This document shows, in pieces, positions 5,456 to 11,547 of a stretch of 11,547 bases of DNA. How positions within the stretch are numbered: the stretch's first letter is position 1; each line of letters begins with the position of its first letter. The notes beneath the pieces were generated by a model. That model saw only the letters and a list, made by a program, of their open reading frames with translations. It searched no databases and was not told where the DNA came from. This DNA comes from JBJHBY01 sp050485745 (GTDB taxonomy: Bacteria; Pseudomonadota; Gammaproteobacteria; Pseudomonadales; CAMLJR01), in contig JBJHBY010000102.1 in NCBI GenBank assembly GCA_050485745.1, forward strand, positions 1-11,547, in the 5' to 3' direction. Both the position numbers and the translations under genes were made by a program.

Positions 5456-6964
5456 ATGCGTCGACACGATTTCAGCACGCGCCTGCTCGATGGTATCGAG
5501 CGCGCCGGCAATCGCCTGCCCCACCCCACCCTGCTGTTCCTCTATCTTTGCCTGCTGGTGATCGCCGTGTCGGCCCTCGCCGAGTGGCTGGGCGCAGCGA
5601 CCCGGCACCCCCTGAGCGGCGAGTCACTGGTGGCGCGGAGCCTGTTCAGCGGTGAGGGGCTGCACTGGTGGCTGCAGAACGCGGTCACCAACTTCACCGG
5701 CTTCGCCCCCGTCGGTACCGTGCTGGTCGCCATGCTCGGCATCGGCATTGCAGACCGCTCCGGCCTGCTGTCCTGTGCACTGCGCCTTCTGGTCACCCGT
5801 GCACCGGCCTGGTCGCTGAGCTTCACCGTAGTGCTCGCGGGCTGCCTGTCCAGCCTGGCGGCAGACGCCGGCTATGTGGTGCTCATTCCCCTTGCCGCCC
5901 TGCTGTTCCAGGCTGCGGGTCGACACCCCCTCGCCGGTATCGCCTGCGCCTTTGCGGGCGTTTCCGGGGGGTTCAGCGCCAACTTCATGATCGGGCCGAT
6001 TGATGCGGTACTGGCGGGGATTTCCACCGAGGCTGCGCACCTGGTCGATCCGGCATACCAGGTGAGTGCCGCGGGCAACTGGTACATGCTCGCCGCCTCC
6101 ACGGTGCTGATCAGCTTGATCGGGGCCTGGATCACGGAGCGGGTGGTGTGCCCCCGCCTGGGCATATCCGACGCCAGCAGCACCAAAACCGGTGTGGACA
6201 CCCTGTCAACGGGAGAGCGCCGCGGGCTGCGCGCCGTAGCGGCATTCAGCGTGGTCTTCGCAGCCCTGTTGCTGGCCGCCGCACTGCCTGCGGAGGGGTT
6301 GCTGCGCGGACGTCCCGGGGAGGCCTCTCTGTTGCTGCAGGGGGTCGTGGTCGTGATCGCTGTCTATGCAGCCATCGCCGGCTGGATCCATGGGCGCTGC
6401 AGCGGCCGCTTCCGCCACGGACAGGACGCCGTCGAGGCCATGGAACACAGCATGGGTACCATGGCGACCTATCTGGTGTTGATGTTCTTCGCCGCGCAAT
6501 TCGTCAACGCCTTCGCCTGGACCGGCCTCGGCACCATCACCGCGGTGGCCGGGGCGAGCTGGCTGGCGGGAATGGAACCGGGGCCGCTGGGTCTGCTGCT
6601 GGCCCTGGTGTTGATCAGTGGCGCGGCCAACCTGTTGCTGGGCAGCGCCTCGGCAAAATGGGCCCTGCTGGCGCCGGTTCTGGTGCCCATGCTGTATCTG
6701 CTGGGTGTGAGCCCCGAGGCCACACAGATGGCCTATCGCATCGGCGACAGCGTGACCAACATCATCACACCGCTGATGCCCTATTTCGGCGTGGTGGTGG
6801 CCTTTGCCCAGCGTCACCAGCGCGACACCGGTATCGGCACGCTGATTGCGTTGATGCTGCCCTACAGCCTGGCCTTCGCCATTGCCTGGTGCCTGTTGCT
6901 GGTGGTCTGGGTGCAACTGGGCTGGCCCCTCGGCCCCGGCGCCAGCGTCACTCTGGGTAGCTGA
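5456..6964 (+). CDS. AbgT-family membrane transporter
   Basis: A 502-residue inner-membrane protein, close in length to E. coli AbgT (about 510). The N-terminus (LLDGIERAGNRLPHPTLLFLYLCLL) is typical of the family. Many hydrophobic segments follow, along with family-like loops such as NAVTNFTGFAPVGTVL, LSSLAADAGYVVLIPLAALLF, GFSANFMIGPIDAVLAGIS and YRIGDSVTNIITPLMPYF. In E. coli the family imports p-aminobenzoyl-glutamate, and studied members YdaH and MtrF export sulfonamides, probably by cation coupling. The substrate here cannot be told from sequence. ATG 5456 is preferred over the GTG at 5393, which would add 21 residues unlike the family and would begin close to the divergent tRNA promoter. 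No strong ribosome binding site is seen. The gene stands alone, divergent from tRNA-Glu and convergent with the phosphate operon. No peptidase genes (abgA/abgB) are next to it. Confidence 0.9.
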   Translation: MRRHDFSTRLLDGIERAGNRLPHPTLLFLYLCLLVIAVSALAEWLGAATRHPLSGESLVARSLFSGEGLHWWLQNAVTNFTGFAPVGTVLVAMLGIGIADRSGLLSCALRLLVTRAPAWSLSFTVVLAGCLSSLAADAGYVVLIPLAALLFQAAGRHPLAGIACAFAGVSGGFSANFMIGPIDAVLAGISTEAAHLVDPAYQVSAAGNWYMLAASTVLISLIGAWITERVVCPRLGISDASSTKTGVDTLSTGERRGLRAVAAFSVVFAALLLAAALPAEGLLRGRPGEASLLLQGVVVVIAVYAAIAGWIHGRCSGRFRHGQDAVEAMEHSMGTMATYLVLMFFAAQFVNAFAWTGLGTITAVAGASWLAGMEPGPLGLLLALVLISGAANLLLGSASAKWALLAPVLVPMLYLLGVSPEATQMAYRIGDSVTNIITPLMPYFGVVVAFAQRHQRDTGIGTLIALMLPYSLAFAIAWCLLLVVWVQLGWPLGPGASVTLGS

Positions 6965-6993
6965 TGTCCCGGCGGGTTGGGCAACCTCACCCT

Positions 6994-7029
6994 GTAGGCT
7001 GGGTTAGCCGCTCCGCGGCGTAACCCAGC
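6994..7029 (+). repeat. GTAG REP-like palindromic unit, left copy
   Basis: A 36-nt unit starting with GTAG, followed by the imperfect palindrome GCTGGGTTAGCCGC ... GCGGCGTAACCCAGC. The GTAG head next to a palindrome is the signature of REPs mobilised by REP-associated tyrosine transposases (RAYT). An inverted copy lies at 7129-7164. No RAYT gene is in the window. Confidence 0.75.
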
Positions 7030-7128
7030 GTCACCACCCGGGCGGCGATCTCCCGCTTATTTTGTTGCGAAGCACCCTGGGGCCGCTCCGAAACCAACCA
7101 TAGCGCGGGATTCAATGGCGGTGAGAAC

Positions 7129-7164
7129 GCTGGGTTACGCGGCGCTGCCGCTAACCCAGCCTAC
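7129..7164 (-). repeat. GTAG REP-like palindromic unit, right copy
   Basis: On the minus strand it starts with GTAG at 7164-7161 and matches the left copy over its 36 nt except for a few central loop bases. The two units face each other with their GTAG heads outward, the arrangement known as a BIME. Confidence 0.75.
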
Positions 7165-7240
7165 TCGCGTCTCGCTTCTCGCTTCTCGCGTTTTGCGTTT
7201 TGCGTTTTGCGTTTTGCGTTTTGCGTCCTGCGTCTTGCGC
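7164..7240. repeat. Heptanucleotide tandem repeat array, 11 units
   Basis: Eleven contiguous 7-bp units with a drifting consensus. They read CTCGCGT, CTCGCTT twice, CTCGCGT, TTTGCGT five times, CCTGCGT and CTTGCGC. The five identical TTTGCGT units occupy 7192-7226. The array starts at the last base of the REP pair and ends 13 bp before the phoU stop codon, so it lies in the 3' untranslated region of the pst-phoU transcript. Confidence 0.85.
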
Positions 7241-7253
7241 CCGCATCCCCACC

Positions 7254-7976
7254 TCAGCGCTTTTCCTTCACGCGATCAGCCATTTCCTGCAGGCCGACAT
7301 GGCGCACGTCCTGCCCCTTGACCAGATAGATGACATGCTCCGCCAGATTGCGGGCGTGGTCACCAATGCGCTCGAGGGAGCGCAGGGACCACATTACGCT
7401 CAGTACCGAAGAAATGCTGCGAACATCCTCCATCATGTAGGTCACCAGGGTACGCATCGCCGTGGCATATTCGAGGTCGACCGCCTTGTCCTCGTGGGCC
7501 ACACGCAGGGCCTGATCAATGTCAAAGCGCGCGAAGGCGTCGAGGGCATCGCGCACCATGGCGATAACGTGGGTACCGATGTGACGGATCTCCACCACGC
7601 CACGGGGCATGTCTCCGGCGCCAATCAGCTGCAGGGCGTGATCGGCGATCTTGCCGGCTTCATCGCCCATGCGCTCCAGGTCGTGCAGGGCACGGCTGAT
7701 GGCCAGGACCATGCGCAGATCGCTGGCCGCGGGCTGGCGACGCGCCAGAATCAGCGTGCAATCCTGGTCGATCGAGACTTCCATGTCATTGATCTTGCTG
7801 TCTCCCTTGAGCACTTGCTCAGCCAGGGACGAGTCTGCGTTCATGGTGGCGGTGATGGCATCCGCCACCTGACGCTCGACCATGCCGCCCATCTCCAGCA
7901 TGCGACTCATGATGTCTTCCAGCTCTTCGTTGTACTGCTGGGAGATGTGGTGGGAGTGCAGGTCTTTCTCGGTCAT
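7254..7976 (-). CDS. phoU: PhoU, phosphate-specific transport regulator
   Basis: A 240-residue cytoplasmic protein of the PhoU family. PhoU links the Pst transporter to the PhoR sensor and keeps the Pho regulon off and phosphate uptake in check when phosphate is plentiful. The sequence shows the two homologous three-helix bundles, each with the family's E-x-x-x-D metal motif: ERMGDEAGKIAD (E101, D105) and ERIGDHARNLAEH (E202, D206). Length and N-terminus match the family. The start at 7976 has AGGA 8 nt upstream. It is the last gene of the pst operon, 48 bp after pstB. The gap holds a short CCGGG/CCCGG hairpin. Confidence 0.97.
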   Translation of the reverse strand: MTEKDLHSHHISQQYNEELEDIMSRMLEMGGMVERQVADAITATMNADSSLAEQVLKGDSKINDMEVSIDQDCTLILARRQPAASDLRMVLAISRALHDLERMGDEAGKIADHALQLIGAGDMPRGVVEIRHIGTHVIAMVRDALDAFARFDIDQALRVAHEDKAVDLEYATAMRTLVTYMMEDVRSISSVLSVMWSLRSLERIGDHARNLAEHVIYLVKGQDVRHVGLQEMADRVKEKR

Positions 7977-8011
7977 GGCTGCGATCCTGAATCAGCGGTA
8001 CGTTCGTCGGC

Positions 8012-8024
8012 CCGGGAAACCCGG
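8012..8024 (-). other. Short hairpin between pstB and phoU
   Basis: CCGGG (8012-8016) pairs with CCCGG (8020-8024) around a 3-nt loop, directly after the pstB stop codon. It lacks a T-tract and is too small for a firm role. It might stabilise the pstB 3' end after processing. Confidence 0.25.
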
Positions 8025-8879
8025 TCAGCCGTAGCGGCCGGTAATGTAGTCTTCGGTCTGCTTTTTTGCCGGATTGGTGAACAGACGATCTGTGCTGTCG
8101 TACTCGACCAGCTCACCCAGATACATGAACGCGGTGTAGTCAGAGACGCGCGCCGCCTGTTGCATGTTGTGGGTGACGATGACGATGGTGTACTGGGACT
8201 TCAGCTCGTTGATCAGTTCCTCGATCTTCAGGGTGGAGATCGGATCCAGTGCGGAAGCCGGTTCATCAAGCAGGATGACCTCCGGCTCGATGGCAATCGC
8301 ACGGGCAATCACCAGGCGCTGCTGCTGACCACCGGACAGCCCGAAGGCATTGTCATTGAGGCGATCCTTGACCTCATCCCACAGCGCCGCGCCCCGCAGG
8401 GAGCGCTCTACCACTTCATCGAGTACGCGCTTCGAGGTCACCCCCTGCAGACGCAGGCCATAGGCCACGTTCTCGTAGATCGACTTGGGAAAGGGATTGG
8501 GTTTCTGGAACACCATGCCGACGCTGCGACGCAGCTCAGCGACCTCGACATCCTTATCGTAGATGTTCTTGCCGTCCATCAAAATCTGCCCCGTAACGCG
8601 GCAGTTGTCCACCAGATCGTTCATGCGGTTGAAGCAGCGCAACAGGGTGGACTTGCCACAACCCGATGGCCCGATGAATGCCGTAACCCGCTTGTCGGGA
8701 ATGGTCAGGTCGATACCCTTGAGTGCCTGCGACTCGCCATAGAACAAGCCGAGATCACGAACCTCGATCTTGACCTGCTCGGCGGCATCACCGCTGTGAT
8801 CCCGTACCGCGACTTCGGGGCGGGTGGCGATTGCTGCGGCCTGTCGCGTTTCATTGGTCATGGTGTCGGATCCAAACAT
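8025..8879 (-). CDS. pstB: PstB, phosphate ABC transporter ATPase
   Basis: The ATP-hydrolysing subunit of the high-affinity phosphate importer PstSCAB, 284 residues, on the cytoplasmic side of the membrane. It carries Walker A GPSGCGKST (70-78), the Q-loop VFQKPNPFPKSIYENV (Q125), the signature LSGGQQQR (181-188), Walker B VILLDEP (201-207) and the switch histidine H237. The PstB-typical phrases CFNRMNDLV and DEPASALDPIS are present. About 30 N-terminal residues precede the conserved fold (family about 257), which is common in this group. The ATG at 8879 is preceded by AAGGGA. A second ATG at 8861 is also possible and would shorten the protein by six residues. It lies 46 bp after pstA. Confidence 0.98.
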   Translation of the reverse strand: MFGSDTMTNETRQAAAIATRPEVAVRDHSGDAAEQVKIEVRDLGLFYGESQALKGIDLTIPDKRVTAFIGPSGCGKSTLLRCFNRMNDLVDNCRVTGQILMDGKNIYDKDVEVAELRRSVGMVFQKPNPFPKSIYENVAYGLRLQGVTSKRVLDEVVERSLRGAALWDEVKDRLNDNAFGLSGGQQQRLVIARAIAIEPEVILLDEPASALDPISTLKIEELINELKSQYTIVIVTHNMQQAARVSDYTAFMYLGELVEYDSTDRLFTNPAKKQTEDYITGRYG

Positions 8880-8925
8880 GGTGAATTTCCCTTGATTCTA
8901 CCCGGCGTTCGCCCGGAGTGCGCTG

Positions 8926-10593
8926 TCAGTCGGACTCGCTGCGGTATTTCTCACGCAGCCTGTTGCGGATACTGATCGCGGTGAGATTGAGTGCCACAAT
9001 CAGGATGACCAGCGTCAGAGCCGTGGCGTAAACCAGCGGTCTCGCTGCCTCGACATTGGGGCTCTGGAAGCCCACATCGTAGATATGGAAGCCCAGGTGC
9101 ATGATCTTGCGATCGAGATGGACGAACGGAAAGTTGCCGTCAACGGGCAGGGTCGGCGCCAGCTTGACTACGCCCACCAGCATCAGCGGCGCCACCTCAC
9201 CAGCGGCACGCGCCACGGCGAGGATCAGGCCGGTCATCATTGCCGGCGTAGCCAGCGGCACCACTACCTTCCACAGGGTTTCCGCCTTGGTGGCGCCCAG
9301 GGCCAGACTGCCCTGACGAATAGTGCTGGGAATACGTGCCAGGCCCTCTTCCGTCGACACGATGACCACTGGAAGCGTCAGCAGCGCCAGGGTCAGCGAG
9401 GCCCAGAAAAGACCTGGCGTGCCGAAAGTGGGGGTCGGCAGACCTTCAGGGTAGAAAAGGCGGTCGATGTTGCCACCCAGAAAATAGACGAAGAAGCCCA
9501 GGCCGAAGACCCCGTACACGATCGAGGGGACTCCCGCCAGGTTGTAGACGGAAACCCGGATCACCCTGAGCAACGGCCCTTGCTTCGCGTACTCGCGTAG
9601 ATAGATCGCGGCCAACACACCGAACGGTGTGACAATGACGGACATCACCAGCACCATGGTTACCGTACCGAAAATGGCAGGAAAAATGCCACCTTCGGTA
9701 TTCGCCTCACGGGGGTCCTCGCTGACAAACTCCCAGAAGCGCTCCCGGTACTCCCTGAGTTTTCCCCAGGTTGACAGGGCATTGGGGCGTGTGGCGCGAA
9801 CGATCAGCGCAAAAGACAGATCCACCGTTTCCCCTGTCGCCACACGGGCAACCAGTGTGTCTCGCCGCAGCTGCGCATAGATGGCATCCAGCTCCTGCTG
9901 AATCACCGCGTATTCGGCATCCAGCCGGGCCTGTTCCGTCTCGATTCGACGCTCTTCATCGATTCGGCTGGTGCCTTCAACGCCACGCAGCTCAAGGCGA
10001 CGCTGATCAAGCCGCAAGCGCTCCATCTCGAAATTGATACGACCGATATCCTGGCGCTCGATGCGCCTGATCTTGCTGTGCAGATCAATACTGCGCTGCA
10101 CGCGCCGGGCCAGTTCATCCCAGAAGTTCTCGTCCTCGACACGCGCGACGGTCTGCTCGCCCTCGCGAATGGACAGCGGGTAACCGTAAAAATTACCCCA
10201 TTCCCGACGCTCGACAGCGATGGCGTCCCGGGGAAAGCGCCACTCGTCCATGCCCTTTTCCATGTGCCAGACAAAATCGCGGCCAAAGACGTCGCGATTA
10301 CCCTGCTTGAACAGGTGGCGAGTGATCAGATCGACGTCGGCCGGGACCTCGACGCCGGCATCCCGGGCTACCGCTGCGGGGATGGTTTGTGACCGGGTTA
10401 CCTCGCCCAGTACCATCAGACGCGAACCGTCACGCTGCGTCACCGTCGTTTCGACGAGAGCAGCCGGCCAGAAATGACTGAACCCCCGTACCGCGATCAG
10501 ACTGATCAGGCCGATCACCATGATCATGCACAAGGCCACGGCGCCGCCGTTCAGCCAGATCCAGGGTGCCCCGCTCTTGAACCACTCTTTCAT
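8926..10593 (-). CDS. pstA: PstA, phosphate ABC permease with long N-terminal insert
   Basis: A membrane subunit of PstSCAB, 555 residues, nearly twice the E. coli length (about 296). Residues 17-36 form a first transmembrane helix. About 270 residues then precede the conserved permease part (303-545). Within the insert, residues about 160-247 are charged and heptad-like (KIRRIERQDIGRINFEMERL and after), a predicted coiled coil. The insert should face the periplasm, given the topology. The permease part contains the EAA-type loop LALGATKAETLWKVVVPLATP and the motif AAGEVAPLMLVG. The long form with this N-terminal region (Pfam DUF3333, from memory) is known in Pseudomonas and related Gammaproteobacteria. 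AGGA lies about 10 nt before the ATG at 10593. The gene follows pstC by 42 bp. Confidence 0.96.
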   Translation of the reverse strand: MKEWFKSGAPWIWLNGGAVALCMIMVIGLISLIAVRGFSHFWPAALVETTVTQRDGSRLMVLGEVTRSQTIPAAVARDAGVEVPADVDLITRHLFKQGNRDVFGRDFVWHMEKGMDEWRFPRDAIAVERREWGNFYGYPLSIREGEQTVARVEDENFWDELARRVQRSIDLHSKIRRIERQDIGRINFEMERLRLDQRRLELRGVEGTSRIDEERRIETEQARLDAEYAVIQQELDAIYAQLRRDTLVARVATGETVDLSFALIVRATRPNALSTWGKLREYRERFWEFVSEDPREANTEGGIFPAIFGTVTMVLVMSVIVTPFGVLAAIYLREYAKQGPLLRVIRVSVYNLAGVPSIVYGVFGLGFFVYFLGGNIDRLFYPEGLPTPTFGTPGLFWASLTLALLTLPVVIVSTEEGLARIPSTIRQGSLALGATKAETLWKVVVPLATPAMMTGLILAVARAAGEVAPLMLVGVVKLAPTLPVDGNFPFVHLDRKIMHLGFHIYDVGFQSPNVEAARPLVYATALTLVILIVALNLTAISIRNRLREKYRSESD

Positions 10594-10635
10594 TTCTCAG
10601 GATCCTGTTTGAAACCGGGTCTCGAACACATCGTC

Positions 10636-11547
10636 CTACAGGCTGCTATAACGTGTACGCAGGCGCTGCCGCACGATTTCGGCGATCGTATTGACCACAA
10701 AGGTCATGACAAAAAGCACCAGGGCCGCAAGGAACAGAATGCGATAGTGACTGGAGCCTACCGCCGTTTCCGGCAGTTCCACGGCGATGTTCGCCGACAG
10801 GGTGCGCATGCCCTCGAAGATATTGAAGTTCACCACTGGACTGTTGCCGGTGGCCATTAGCACGATCATGGTTTCACCCACGGCACGGCCGAAGCCCATC
10901 ATGACAGCGGAGAAGATCCCCGGGCTGGCCGTCGGCAGGACAACGCCCATAACCGTCTGCCAACGGGTCGCACCAAGAGCCAGGGAGCCCTGGGTCAGAT
11001 GCCTCGGCACGTTGAATACAGCGTCTTCCGCGATGGAAAAAATTGTTGGGATCACCGCGAAACCCATTGCAATACCTACCACCATGGCATTGCGCTGGTC
11101 ATAAGTGATTCCCACCTCGGTAAACCACTGGCGCATGCTGCCATCAAAGAACATGACCTCGATCCAGGGACTGGACGCCACGCAAAACCAGCCCACCAGA
11201 AGGATCATCGGCACCAGCAGCGCGGCCTCCCAGCCTTCGGGCACAAGATTGCGAAGGTGCCTGGGCAAACAGTGCCAGGCAAAGGCAAAAACAAGCATGC
11301 CCAGCGGCATCAGGATCAGGATGGTAAAGACCACCGGCAGATGGTTTTCCAGGAAGGGAGCCAGCCACAACCCGGCGAGGAAACCCAGAATCACAGTGGG
11401 CAGGGCTTCCATGATCTCGATCGATGGCTTGACGAAACCGCGCAGCTTCGGCGTCATGAAATAGGCGGTATAGATTGCACCCATAATCGCCAGAGGCATG
11501 GCGAACAGCATGGCGTAGAAAGCCGCCTTGAGGGTGCCCACGGTCAG
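10636..11547 (-). CDS. pstC: PstC, phosphate ABC permease, 3' part only
   Basis: The C-terminal 303 residues of the second Pst permease. The frame stays open to the right edge of the window, so the true start lies outside it. The first in-window codons read LTVGTLKAAFYAMLFAMPLAI, and the GTG at 11541 in that stretch is an internal valine, not a start. Several membrane helices are visible, along with the EAA-type loop LALGATRWQTVMGVVLP and FGRAVGETMIVLMATGNSP, both typical of PstC. It pairs with PstA to form the phosphate channel. Long PstC forms (over 600 residues) usually go with the long PstA seen here, so a large part may be missing. pstS and any Pho box would lie further upstream, outside the window. 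Confidence 0.95.
   Translation of the reverse strand: MTVGTLKAAFYAMLFAMPLAIMGAIYTAYFMTPKLRGFVKPSIEIMEALPTVILGFLAGLWLAPFLENHLPVVFTILILMPLGMLVFAFAWHCLPRHLRNLVPEGWEAALLVPMILLVGWFCVASSPWIEVMFFDGSMRQWFTEVGITYDQRNAMVVGIAMGFAVIPTIFSIAEDAVFNVPRHLTQGSLALGATRWQTVMGVVLPTASPGIFSAVMMGFGRAVGETMIVLMATGNSPVVNFNIFEGMRTLSANIAVELPETAVGSSHYRILFLAALVLFVMTFVVNTIAEIVRQRLRTRYSSL

Larger units (their letters stand above)
6994..7164. mobile_element. 171-bp inverted REP pair (BIME/MITE-like)
   Basis: The element spans the two GTAG units and the 99 bp between them. Similarity continues inward past the 36-nt units. GTCACC at 7030-7035 and GATCTCCCGC at 7047-7056 on the left have inverted counterparts at 7120-7128 (GGTGAGAAC) and 7105-7113 (GCGGGATTC). 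The imperfect terminal repeats may therefore be about 60 bp long. The middle encodes nothing. It sits between the convergent 3' ends of the AbgT-family gene and phoU, the usual place for such elements. It may also act as an mRNA 3'-end hairpin, since no intrinsic terminator is seen for either gene. Confidence 0.6.

Noticed and set aside
7164..7240. CRISPR array
   Set aside because: The units are 7 bp, contiguous and without spacers, so this is a simple tandem repeat.
7200..8975. A 591-codon open frame on the plus strand
   Set aside because: It is antisense to phoU and pstB, both certain from motifs, and its first codons are translated heptamer repeats.

Overview
The window looks like a GC-rich gammaproteobacterial chromosome. 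The phosphate operon has the order pstC-pstA-pstB-phoU with the long PstA form seen in Pseudomonas and relatives, the tRNA-Glu is close to the E. coli one with an encoded CCA, and there is a GTAG-type REP pair. A Chromatiales/Ectothiorhodospiraceae or Halomonas/Pseudomonas-like host is plausible. The sequence alone does not fix the genus.

Left part (1-1365): a complete LysR-type regulator on the plus strand, then a 300-bp gap. On the minus strand the gap holds a very good intrinsic terminator (cUUCGg tetraloop and eight U) preceded by small hairpins and a possible promoter. I read it as a candidate small RNA of about 110 nt.

Middle part (1366-5242): three plus-strand genes. The first encodes a small helical, ferritin-like protein. 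The second encodes an ATP-grasp ligase-like enzyme, with a strong ribosome binding site behind a 9-bp inverted repeat. The third, only 21 bp downstream, encodes a 674-residue protein of no family I recognise by name. The C-terminal third of that protein carries a papain-like Gln/Cys/His/Asn arrangement. A ligase that could form amide bonds next to a possible amide-cleaving or amide-transferring enzyme is the most interesting system here, and its substrate is unknown. The operon ends in a bidirectional terminator shared with a minus-strand tRNA-Glu(UUC).

Right part (5249-11547): tRNA-Glu with its own promoter, a divergent AbgT-family transporter, and a convergent intergenic region. That region holds a 171-bp element made of two inverted GTAG REP-like units, directly abutted by a heptanucleotide repeat array. 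After it comes the minus-strand phosphate uptake operon phoU, pstB, pstA and the 3' part of pstC, which runs off the right edge. pstS and phoBR are not in the window.
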